From an uncultured Paraglaciecola sp. (GTDB taxonomy: Bacteria > Pseudomonadota > Gammaproteobacteria > Enterobacterales > Alteromonadaceae): a stretch of DNA of 6,506 bases. Of the stretch, positions 1 to 5,886 are shown piece after piece. Within the stretch, counting starts at the first letter, position 1. The number at the start of each line of letters is the position of its first letter. The position numbers and the translations under genes are program-made. The stretch covers positions 1 through 6,506 of the forward strand of contig CAJQKX010000129.1 in assembly GCA_905479025.1 (NCBI GenBank), read 5' to 3'. A model generated the notes under the pieces. The model did no database searches. It saw only the letters and a list, made by a program, of their open reading frames with translations, and had not been told where the DNA came from.

Positions 1-538
1 CCCCAGAGATAACGTAGTCACCTTGGATCCAAACCACTAAATCGGGCCCAATCACCGGAATAGCACTGAACAGGGATACAATAACCTGCGCTCCCCAGTA
101 GGACATTTGTCCCCAAGGAAGTACATACCCCATAAAAGCCTCGGCCATAAGGGCTAAATAGATAAACATACCAAACAACCACAATAACTCACGAGGCTTT
201 TGATAAGAGCCGTAAATCATGCCTCTGAACATATGCAAGTAGATAACAATAAAGAACGCGGATGCGCCTGTGCTGTGCATATATCGGAGTATATAACCGT
301 ATTCAACATCACGCATGATGTATTCCACTGAAGCAAATGCTTCTTCAGCAGTTGGCGTGTAACTCATCGTTAACCATATGCCTGTTACGATTTGATTGAC
401 AAGGACAATCGTTGCCAAAAAACCAAACATGTACCAAACATTCATGTTTCTAGGTGCAGGATATTGAATCGCATGCTGATTTGCCACGCGCATTATGGGA
501 AGACGATATTCAACCCAATCCATCAAATTTTTCCACAT
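1..538 (-). CDS. petB: Cytochrome b subunit of the bc1 complex, partial (N-terminal 179 residues)
   Basis: Membrane subunit of ubiquinol:cytochrome c oxidoreductase (complex III). It carries hemes bL and bH and the quinol-oxidation and quinone-reduction sites in the inner membrane. The reading frame starts at the ATG at 538 and runs off the left edge, so the C-terminal half is missing. Translation gives a classic cytochrome b N-terminus. The block around residues 48-58 reads NQIVTGIWLTM, and the first heme-ligand pair is His88 and His102 in helix B (RYMHSTGASAFFIVIYLHM). The Qo-region segment GYVLPWGQMSYWGAQ lies at residues 137-151. The second heme-ligand pair would lie beyond the window. 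The start is one base after the petA stop (TAA-A-ATG), indicating one transcript and probable translational coupling. petC (cytochrome c1) is expected next, outside the window. Confidence 0.97.
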   Translation of the reverse strand, partial: MWKNLMDWVEYRLPIMRVANQHAIQYPAPRNMNVWYMFGFLATIVLVNQIVTGIWLTMSYTPTAEEAFASVEYIMRDVEYGYILRYMHSTGASAFFIVIYLHMFRGMIYGSYQKPRELLWLFGMFIYLALMAEAFMGYVLPWGQMSYWGAQVIVSLFSAIPVIGPDLVVWIQGDYVISG

Positions 539-539
539 T

Positions 540-1172
540 TTATGCTGCCCCTTCTTCGGAACCAATCAAAATAGTATTGTCATCAAGATACATATGAGGT
601 GGCACAACTAGATTTAGACCTGCAGGTACATTTTGAAAAACCCGCCCTGCCATATCAAATTTAGAACCATGACAAGGGCAGAAAAAGCCCTCAGGCGCAC
701 CCTCAACGTATTCTTCAAATGCACCATCTTTTAAATGCTGTGGTGAACACCCTAAATGCGTACAAATACCCACGAGTACTAGAAATTCTTCTTTTATGGA
801 ACGATATTGATTTTTCGCGAATGCGGGTTGCTGTTCTTCATCGGAGTTGGGATCTTTTAGTTGATCTTCAAAACCAGATAAAGAAGCGAGTGATTGAGGG
901 GTTCTGCGAGCAATCCACACGGGTTGGCTTCGCCAAATAACTCTGATCAACTGGCCAGGTTGGATTTTACTGATATCTGCTTCGACATCGGCCCCAGCAG
1001 CTTTGGCTTTAATACTGGGGTTCCAGGATGCGATAAAAGGCACTGCAGCACCGACTACACCGATACCCCCAACAACAGAAGTAGCAACCGTTAAAAATCG
1101 GCGCCTATTACTGCTAGCTGGCTGGTTTTCGGTTTTAGACGAATCATGCGCATCTAAAGATACATTGCTCAT
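540..1172 (-). CDS. petA: Rieske iron-sulfur subunit of the cytochrome bc1 complex
   Basis: The 210-residue Rieske protein carries a 2Fe-2S cluster that accepts the first electron from quinol at the Qo site and passes it to cytochrome c1. The N-terminus has a twin-arginine motif, NRRRFL (22-27), followed by a hydrophobic stretch to about residue 49 that would remain as the single membrane anchor after Tat-dependent insertion. Cluster box I is CTHLGC (137-142) and box II is CPCHGS (165-170). Known Rieske structures imply Cys137, His139, Cys165 and His168 as ligands, with a Cys142-Cys167 disulfide. The hinge and flap region PPH lies at 191-193. The ATG at 1172 has a GGAG ribosome site (1181-1184) eight bases upstream. 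First gene of the pet operon, one base before petB. Length and motifs are intact. Confidence 0.98.
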   Translation of the reverse strand: MSNVSLDAHDSSKTENQPASSNRRRFLTVATSVVGGIGVVGAAVPFIASWNPSIKAKAAGADVEADISKIQPGQLIRVIWRSQPVWIARRTPQSLASLSGFEDQLKDPNSDEEQQPAFAKNQYRSIKEEFLVLVGICTHLGCSPQHLKDGAFEEYVEGAPEGFFCPCHGSKFDMAGRVFQNVPAGLNLVVPPHMYLDDNTILIGSEEGAA

Positions 1173-1273
1173 CCACTAATCTCCGAGGGTTAATTTGACT
1201 AACACTTTTTATTTTTAAGTGGCTCATGAACTAATACGAGACTTAATAAATAAAGTTTTTCTATTAACCGAAA

Positions 1274-1303
1274 ATAATAAAAGAAAACCCACATAAAAGA
1301 CAA
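1274..1303 (-). promoter_or_regulatory. Candidate sigma70-type promoter for petAB
   Basis: On the minus strand, TTGTCT (1298-1303, 4/6 match to the -35 consensus) is followed after 18 bases by TATTAT (1274-1279, 5/6 match to the -10 consensus). It lies about 100 bases before the petA start and after the rpsI terminator, where a promoter is needed. An alternative -35-like TTGACG sits at 1310-1315, but no good -10 follows it at the right distance. The region is AT-rich, so chance matches are likely. Confidence 0.35.
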
Positions 1304-1398
1304 GGAAATCGTCAATAAAATGAATAAATACTTACACTTAACAGGTTTTTAGAAAAATATCGATTGGAACACCATTTATTGTACAAATCGTAAACAAT

Positions 1399-1424
1399 AA
1401 AAAACCCAACAAAAGCTGGGCTTT
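1399..1424 (-). terminator. Rho-independent terminator of rplM-rpsI
   Basis: Read on the minus strand, AAAGCCCAG (1424-1416), loop CTTTTG (1415-1410), then TTGGG followed by T-rich sequence (1409-1399, ending in six T). The stem is CCCAG/TTGGG, extended by AAAG/TTTT with G-T wobbles. It begins 23 bases after the rpsI stop codon. The uridine run is only on the minus-strand transcript, so it ends rpsI and does not serve the plus strand. It isolates the ribosomal operon from petA. Confidence 0.85.
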
Positions 1425-1447
1425 GAATATTAATTCTCGACGTACAA

Positions 1448-1840
1448 TTAACGTTTTGAGAATTGAGGACGCTTACGTGCTTTATGAAGACCCACTTTCT
1501 TACGCTCAACTTTACGCGCATCACGAGTAACAAATCCCGCTTTACGTAATGCTGGACGAAGCGTTTCGTCAAATTCCATCAATGCACGTGTAATACCGTG
1601 ACGGATCGCACCAGCTTGTCCACTAATACCACCACCAGCAACAGTGATGTATATGTCAAACTTTTCAGTCATCTCAACTAACTCTAGCGGTTGACGCACG
1701 ACCATACGTGCAGTCTCACGACCAAAGAATACGTCAAGAGGACGTTTATTTACTACAATGTTGCCACTACCAGCGCGAAGAAAAACACGAGCGGTGGAAC
1801 TTTTGCGTCGGCCAGTGCCGTAATATTGATTATCTGCCAT
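1448..1840 (-). CDS. rpsI: 30S ribosomal protein S9
   Basis: S9 (uS9) of the small ribosomal subunit. Its basic C-terminal tail reaches the peptidyl-tRNA anticodon loop in the P site. The 130-residue length equals the E. coli protein. Visible hallmarks are [16 protein letters not shown] at the N-terminus (6-21), the S9 signature [19 protein letters not shown] (69-87), and the basic tail ending KRPQFSKR (123-130). The start ATG at 1840 has an AAGGAG ribosome site (1849-1854) eight bases upstream. That site overlaps the rplM stop codon, and only 12 bases separate the two genes, so they are co-transcribed and probably translationally coupled. Followed by a strong terminator. Confidence 0.99.
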   Translation of the reverse strand: MADNQYYGTGRRKSSTARVFLRAGSGNIVVNKRPLDVFFGRETARMVVRQPLELVEMTEKFDIYITVAGGGISGQAGAIRHGITRALMEFDETLRPALRKAGFVTRDARKVERKKVGLHKARKRPQFSKR

Positions 1841-1852
1841 CTGTAATGCTCC

Positions 1853-2281
1853 TTAAAGGTCTAAGACTTGAGGCTGCTGAGCAGCATGATTATGCTCAGG
1901 ACCAGCGAAGACTTTCATTTTGCGGAACATATCGCGTCCAAGAGGACCTTTAGGCAACATACCTTTAACCGCTTTTTCAATGATCATCTCTGGTTTAAAA
2001 GCTTGTAACTTCTCAAAGGTAGTATCTTTAAGACCGCCTGGATAACCAGAATGAGAGTAGTAAATTTTGCCCTTGGCTTTGTTGCCAGTGACAGTGACTT
2101 TCTCAGCGTTGATCACAACTATGTAATCACCAGTGTCCACATGAGGTGTAAACTCTGGCTTATGCTTTCCGCGTAAGCGGCTAGCAATCTCAGTCGCTAA
2201 ACGACCAAGAGTTTTGTCTGCGGCGTCAACCACATACCATTCACGTTTTACCGTTTCTGGCTTTGCAACAAAAGTTTTCAT
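1853..2281 (-). CDS. rplM: 50S ribosomal protein L13
   Basis: L13 (uL13), an early-assembly protein of the large subunit. The 142 residues match the usual bacterial length. The N-terminus reads [20 protein letters not shown] and the family signature lies at 104-126 ([20 protein letters not shown]), followed by [14 protein letters not shown]. First gene of the rplM-rpsI operon. The start at 2281 has only a weak ribosome site (GGG at 2291-2293, nine bases upstream) inside an AT-rich stretch. In E. coli, L13 is known to repress its own operon through the mRNA leader; the weak site and the long leader here fit that, but repression itself is inferred. Confidence 0.99.
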   Translation of the reverse strand: MKTFVAKPETVKREWYVVDAADKTLGRLATEIASRLRGKHKPEFTPHVDTGDYIVVINAEKVTVTGNKAKGKIYYSHSGYPGGLKDTTFEKLQAFKPEMIIEKAVKGMLPKGPLGRDMFRKMKVFAGPEHNHAAQQPQVLDL

Positions 2282-2437
2282 TTTAAAATACCCAAAATAT
2301 ATAAATAATCGTTACGTTGGTTTTATGTTCGATATTTTACTACCGACTGCTACACAAAACCGCTAAAAATCAATACTTTGACCCCTTCGAGTCGTATGAT
2401 TCATCCGCTTTCCCACAAGCGGGGGCAACTGGGCAGG
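2282..2437 (-). promoter_or_regulatory. rplM-rpsI 5' leader with two hairpins, candidate L13 autoregulation region
   Basis: About 155 bases separate the predicted transcription start from the rplM ATG, long for a ribosomal operon leader without a role. On the minus strand a perfect six-pair hairpin CCGCTT-GTGGGA-AAGCGG lies at 2422-2405. A second hairpin, GACTC-GAAG-GGGTC (one G-U pair), lies at 2393-2380. A further AGCGG near 2361-2365 could pair with the first CCGCT in an alternative fold. The last 50 bases before the start are AT-rich and unstructured. Autogenous control of rplM by L13 is established in E. coli; assigning it here is inference. Confidence 0.5.
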
Positions 2438-2472
2438 GCGCGAATTATACAGATGTTAAGGGAAAACGCGAG
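2437..2472 (-). promoter_or_regulatory. rplM-rpsI promoter with GC-rich discriminator
   Basis: On the minus strand there is a perfect -10 box TATAAT (2449-2444), followed immediately by TCGCGCCCTG. A GC-rich discriminator of this kind is typical of stable-RNA and ribosomal-protein promoters repressed by ppGpp and DksA. No good -35 box is present: the hexamer 17 bases upstream is CTCGCG. An AT-rich tract at about 2474-2500 could act as an UP element. Predicted start near 2437. Confidence 0.65.
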
Positions 2473-2661
2473 CGTAAATTTTAAGCTTTTGCTTAATTCA
2501 CTCAATTTCGGAATAAGAAATGTCCAGAGATATTAAAATTAATATAAATATCATGACAATAGAACAGCCAATCCATATTGATATGAGCAGATTTAAGGTA
2601 AGTACCGCTATTTAACCTGAGTTCAGATAAGCGTGTAAATTAGTTAGCTTTAAAGCGATGT
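2462..2661. other. AT-rich spacer between the M23 gene and the rplM promoter
   Basis: No convincing gene is seen. It contains two short inverted repeats: TTAAGC-TTTT-GCTTAA (2481-2496), in the upstream-element position of the rplM promoter, and ATATTA-AAAT-TAATAT (2530-2545). Neither is followed by a clear uridine run, so no terminator for the M23 gene can be named and read-through into rplM is possible. A 31-codon plus-strand frame at 2520-2615 has no recognisable product. Confidence 0.5.
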
Positions 2662-3495
2662 CTAACGTTTAGGTACTAAAAGAGCAGGATCTAATCTTTC
2701 TTTAAACCAATTAATGCGCCAATCTAGATGCGGACCTGTGGCTCGTCCAGTGGCACCAATTTCAGCGACTAAGTCACCTTGTTTCACAGTTGCCCCTGCT
2801 TCAATATGGCCTTTACTTAAATGTAAAAAAGTAGAAGACACACCATGCCCATGATCGATGATCATAGTGCCGCCAGAATAATACATGTCAGGTACAAACA
2901 AAGTCACAATTCCATTTGCCGGTGCATATACAGCTGTCCCTATTGATGCAGCCACATCTACGCCAAAATGAGGGCGTTTAGGTGTTCCGTTAAATACGCG
3001 CTGACTACCATACACGCCACTAATAGGGCCTTCGGCAGGCCAAATAAAGTCCTGGTAAAAATCTGTACGTGCATCATCTAAGGATCGAGCTTTGCTTATC
3101 TGTCGATTATCTAGCTGTATTCGCTCACTTACTTCTTTGGGCGGGCTAACGTATTTGCTAGGGATCCCTTCAATTTTTTGAATAGCGTAAGTTCTTGTTT
3201 GTAACTGCAGTGACCGAGTTTGTTTCACACCTTGATTATCTGACCACTTAAGATAATGGGTTAGCTCAGCATCACGTCCAAATCCAAAAGCAAAATAACC
3301 ATCGGCTGATACTTTAAGTAACTTATCGTTTAACCAAACTTGATGGCCTACTGGCACTTGCCCACGAATTAAACTGCCTTGGGTCATTTCACCTTTTAAT
3401 TGAAGGCCTCTAAGGGGTTGAAGCTCACTGGCGAAGACTTGGAACGTTAATAAACACAGTGCCGAAAAAAAGCAAACGAATAAAAATCTACGCAA
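2662..3495 (-). CDS. Exported M23-family (LytM-like) peptidase
   Basis: Predicted periplasmic murein endopeptidase-like protein of 277 residues. A signal peptide covers residues 1-22 (RRFLFVCFFSALCLLTFQVFA, cut before SELQ). There is no lipobox. A beta-rich linker domain at about 30-85 contains GYFAFGFGRDA. The C-terminal M23 domain covers about 150-275. It has the zinc motif HFGVD (His176, Asp180), FLHLS (His225) and GPHLDWR (His256, Asp258). The family normally has HxH at the last site, so the third zinc ligand would be Asp here. The TTG at 3495 is chosen because AAGGAG (3505-3510) lies nine bases upstream. The in-frame ATG codons at 3525 and 3546 lack a ribosome site and would overlap the preceding gene further; with the ATG at 3525 the protein gains ten residues and still has a plausible signal peptide. 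Overlaps the upstream gene by 8 bases. Substrate unknown. Confidence 0.85.
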   Translation of the reverse strand: MRRFLFVCFFSALCLLTFQVFASELQPLRGLQLKGEMTQGSLIRGQVPVGHQVWLNDKLLKVSADGYFAFGFGRDAELTHYLKWSDNQGVKQTRSLQLQTRTYAIQKIEGIPSKYVSPPKEVSERIQLDNRQISKARSLDDARTDFYQDFIWPAEGPISGVYGSQRVFNGTPKRPHFGVDVAASIGTAVYAPANGIVTLFVPDMYYSGGTMIIDHGHGVSSTFLHLSKGHIEAGATVKQGDLVAEIGATGRATGPHLDWRINWFKERLDPALLVPKR

Positions 3496-4363
3496 AAGCA
3501 ATCGCTCCTTTGCCAACACCTTCATAAGCCAACACTTTAAAGTCACTTTTATGACTCAAACGTTTATGTTCGTCTGCCATAAATTGCGCTAAACATTCTA
3601 CGGTGGTATCTGTATCAATCATTTCTGATTCTGTTTTAGGAATTGCCAGTTCAAATCTGCCTTGTGAAGATTCATACGCAAAAACATGGTGGTGATTAGG
3701 ATCTGGATACAGCAACGAAAAAACGGTTTCCTTAATATCTACAATATCTTCATCAGAGCCAATGTAAATATCACACCAACGTTTAGCCCAATACTCTTGG
3801 CACTTGATACTTTCTTGCTGGTTTTCGAAGACAACAACCCTAGAGCGGTGGCCATGAGCAATCCGCTGGCAATTGCCATCATGTTTTTTAAGACCATGGG
3901 TGTAATGATAAAATGGTGTGTTAATGACTTCTGCACGCAAGTTTAATTCGAGACCTGCGACGTTCTCTGGTAGGTGAGTTGCAATCACATCTTTAAGATA
4001 ATCACTCACCGAAGGCATAGTCACATTTTGTGAATAGACGAATGCGTAAGCTTCAGCAGGGCAGTTTAAATGAATAGACTTATCATCGGGTCGAGTAAAA
4101 TCCACTTTCACTCTGTCGGATTTTGGATCATGTTCCACATGGCTGTATTCGTGTTCCACTGGCACTAACAGTTTGTGGTCAATGTATTCATCTATAAGTT
4201 GTTTCAGTTGTTTTTTAACTTTACCAAAGTCCAACACCATGCTTTCTTCATTCAAATCACCGCTTAGGACCACGTCTACTATCCAGCTTTCTCCTACCAT
4301 ACCTCGCTCTGGGCAAAGATAAGAAAAATCCATTACGGTCAAATCATTAACGAATAATTGCAT
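3488..4363 (-). CDS. Tandem-domain 6-carboxytetrahydropterin synthase (QueD/PTPS)-like protein
   Basis: A 291-residue protein, about twice the length of a single-domain QueD (near 120-140). Two 6-pyruvoyltetrahydropterin-synthase-like units can be traced. The N-terminal unit (1-145) has VLDFGKVKKQLKQLIDEYIDHKLL (44-66), matching the QueD strand-helix and catalytic-His region. Where zinc histidines belong it reads FSYLCPERGMVGESW, so the metal site is lost. The C-terminal unit (about 146-291) has THGL (His156) and C-QRIA-HGH (Cys165, His170, His172), which are the expected zinc ligands and catalytic Cys. It also has HHHVF (224-228) and TTVECLAQFM (253-262), resembling the conserved Glu region. 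QueD converts dihydroneopterin triphosphate to carboxytetrahydropterin in queuosine synthesis; whether this protein does so is unknown. It has its own promoter, a weak ribosome site, and is followed by the overlapping M23 gene. Confidence 0.85.
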   Translation of the reverse strand: MQLFVNDLTVMDFSYLCPERGMVGESWIVDVVLSGDLNEESMVLDFGKVKKQLKQLIDEYIDHKLLVPVEHEYSHVEHDPKSDRVKVDFTRPDDKSIHLNCPAEAYAFVYSQNVTMPSVSDYLKDVIATHLPENVAGLELNLRAEVINTPFYHYTHGLKKHDGNCQRIAHGHRSRVVVFENQQESIKCQEYWAKRWCDIYIGSDEDIVDIKETVFSLLYPDPNHHHVFAYESSQGRFELAIPKTESEMIDTDTTVECLAQFMADEHKRLSHKSDFKVLAYEGVGKGAIAFA

Positions 4364-4413
4364 AAAAAGTGTATATTTCCTGTTCTGTAACTGTAAAAAA
4401 CATCTATTGCGGT

Positions 4414-4441
4414 ATTATAAAGATAACGGGGCAGATGTCAG
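4414..4441 (-). promoter_or_regulatory. Sigma70-type promoter for the QueD-like/M23 pair
   Basis: On the minus strand, CTGACA (4441-4436, 5/6 match to the -35 consensus), a 16-base spacer, then a perfect TATAAT (4419-4414). The predicted start is near 4407, leaving a leader of about 45 bases before the ATG at 4363. The -35 box overlaps the TGA stop of yejK (4440-4438). No terminator is visible after yejK, so read-through transcripts are also possible. Confidence 0.65.
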
Positions 4442-5526
4442 CTTTGTGATTTCAAAAGTTGATCTTTTAGGTTGGGTGGGATGCCCCTGATCATCAACGT
4501 ATCAGAACCCGCATCGTAACTGACTCTATCACCTAATAATTTACGCTCAAAACTGAGTGAAACACCCCCACCCTGGCCACTAAACTTAGCTAAGGTTTTT
4601 AACACGCCGCGATCGGCTTGAAATTGTTCTTCTACTGGCAATTCTGCGCTTTGGTTAAATTCCTCAAAGCTAACATGATCACTGGGCAGTTTTGCAGCCA
4701 ATTCTTGGATTTGAATATCCTCTCCCAACTCCAGTTTTTCTTTGTAATAATTTGAAACCGTTTCTCGTGCTTGGTCTTTCTCTTGGGGATCTAATTGTTC
4801 AGCGGCAAGAAAAGCATCCACAGTGGTTAATAACTGCTTATTTTGTTGCTTTACATCTACCAATTCTTCACAACCAATAAAATGCATGAAAAAGTCTGAT
4901 ACTTTGCGCCCCATGCGCCCTTTGATAAAACTGATATAACGCAATTGATCAGCGGTCACAGCTAATTGAGTCAAATCAATTCTCACAGCCAATTGCATTT
5001 TGGCTAGATCTAAATGGTCACTGCTGGTTAGCTCTAAATCCCGGTTTATTTCAACATGTTGCTTAGTATTGATAATCGCAATCATCAAATAATCAGTGGC
5101 TAAAAACTGGTAATGGCTAAACACCACAAAACCCGTTTCAAGGGTGCCCATATCGATTAATGACTTTTTTAATAACTCGCTAGCTTGAATGCTAAATTCA
5201 ACAAAATCATGTTTTTCAGTCTGCATATCTTCTAATAATGTTTTAAATGACACCGCATGAGGAGCCATAGAAGTAGGCTGCTCTTGAGCAGATGGCTCTT
5301 TATGAGCTAACGGCTCTCGACTGACACTGACTATCTCAGCATTGTCAGCCACAAACGCACCGACACCCTTGCCAGGCTTAGTATTAAAGGCATGATTAAT
5401 TTGTTGAGCCAAATTTTCTATTTCTGGACACACATCAAAACAACTTTCTCGGGGAACTAGGGTAAGCTCCTGTTGTTGATTTACGGCCAACTGGTGTACT
5501 ACAAAATGATGGATCAACGCACTCAC
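4438..5526 (-). CDS. yejK: Nucleoid-associated protein YejK (NdpA)
   Basis: Member of the YejK/NdpA family, found with the nucleoid in E. coli; precise function is poorly known. The 362 residues compare with about 335 in E. coli. Conserved blocks recognisable from the E. coli protein are GFVVFSHYQFLATDYLMIAI (132-151), ARIDLT-like VRIDLT (181-186), RYISFIKGRMGRKVSDFF (196-213), FSGQGGGVSLSFERKLLG (315-332), and the ending DTLMIRGIPPNLKDQL (342-357). The extra length is mostly a Pro/Glu/Ser-rich linker at about 62-108 that contains a degenerate six-residue duplication (EPLAHK-EPSAQE). The ATG at 5526 has AAGGA four bases upstream (5531-5535), a short spacing. Divergent from yejL-yejM, as in E. 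coli. Confidence 0.96.
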   Translation of the reverse strand: MSALIHHFVVHQLAVNQQQELTLVPRESCFDVCPEIENLAQQINHAFNTKPGKGVGAFVADNAEIVSVSREPLAHKEPSAQEQPTSMAPHAVSFKTLLEDMQTEKHDFVEFSIQASELLKKSLIDMGTLETGFVVFSHYQFLATDYLMIAIINTKQHVEINRDLELTSSDHLDLAKMQLAVRIDLTQLAVTADQLRYISFIKGRMGRKVSDFFMHFIGCEELVDVKQQNKQLLTTVDAFLAAEQLDPQEKDQARETVSNYYKEKLELGEDIQIQELAAKLPSDHVSFEEFNQSAELPVEEQFQADRGVLKTLAKFSGQGGGVSLSFERKLLGDRVSYDAGSDTLMIRGIPPNLKDQLLKSQS

Positions 5527-5608
5527 ATTCTTTCCTTTACAAAAATCAATTAAATTTGGTCGTTAACTTGTTGGTTTATTAGCATTTCATCTAGACCATT
5601 GTTACTAT

Positions 5609-5625
5609 CATATTAATACAATATG
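5609..5625. repeat. 17-bp AT-rich palindrome in the yejK-yejL intergenic region
   Basis: CATATT-AATAC-AATATG, a perfect inverted repeat with a five-base centre. It lies in the 122-base divergent region and overlaps the candidate yejL promoter, so it could be an operator. The sequence is AT-rich and no regulator family is recognised, so chance is possible. Confidence 0.35.
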
Positions 5626-5632
5626 CTATTAT
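5624..5632 (+). promoter_or_regulatory. Candidate extended -10 promoter for yejL-yejM
   Basis: TGCTATTAT fits the extended -10 form (TGn followed by a hexamer with a 5/6 match to TATAAT). No -35 box stands at 16-18 bases. An alternative is TTGTTA (5599-5604), 17 bases, TATGCT (5622-5627). Either gives a very short leader of roughly 10-15 bases before the yejL ATG. Confidence 0.4.
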
Positions 5633-5648
5633 TTCTGAGCTAAACAAC

Positions 5649-5867
5649 ATGCCCCAACAATCTAAATACTCTGACAGCCAATTTGAAGCCATCATGCATG
5701 ACATCATTATTGCCTTAGAGAAAAGCAAAGCAAACCGAGACCTATCACTTATGGTGTTAGGGAATGTCGTTACTAATATATTTCATCAGCAAGTGCCAGA
5801 AAACCAGCGTCAACAGATGGCCGAACAGTTTACACAAGTGCTACTAAAAAGTATCAACGGAAAATAA
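5649..5867 (+). CDS. yejL: YejL family protein (UPF0352/DUF1414)
   Basis: Small conserved gammaproteobacterial protein of unknown function, 72 residues against about 75 in E. coli. The N-terminus MPQQSKYSD matches the family start, and the core DLSLMVLGNVVTNIF (31-45) is the diagnostic block. Predicted mostly helical, with no signal peptide or membrane segment. The match at the first residues fixes the ATG at 5649, even though the only ribosome-site-like sequence upstream is a weak GAG. Followed after 19 bases by yejM, so the two are probably co-transcribed. Divergent from yejK. Confidence 0.95.
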   Translation: MPQQSKYSDSQFEAIMHDIIIALEKSKANRDLSLMVLGNVVTNIFHQQVPENQRQQMAEQFTQVLLKSINGK

Positions 5868-5886
5868 AAAAAGGTCGACAGGTTAA

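Noticed and set aside
719..1094. Plus-strand open frames within petA
   Set aside because: They lie antisense to a fully conserved Rieske gene and show no family resemblance; shadows of its codon use.
1312..1572. Minus-strand open frame overlapping the rpsI 3' end and the terminator
   Set aside because: It runs through rpsI in another frame and through the terminator hairpin; no recognisable protein.
2481..2496. Inverted repeat TTAAGC-TTTT-GCTTAA as a terminator for the M23 gene
   Set aside because: AT-rich six-pair stem with no uridine run after it and about 165 bases beyond the stop codon; more likely part of an AT-rich upstream element or chance.
2520..2615. A 31-codon plus-strand frame in the spacer upstream of rplM, beginning MSRDIKINI
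   Set aside because: Only a weak GGAA upstream, no recognisable family, AT-rich composition like the surrounding spacer. Not supportable as a gene.
3686..3946. Open frames on both strands within the QueD-like gene
   Set aside because: Alternative frames of a gene with clear PTPS motifs; no ribosome site or known domain.
4692..4880. Plus-strand open frame within yejK
   Set aside because: Antisense to a conserved gene, with no supporting signal.
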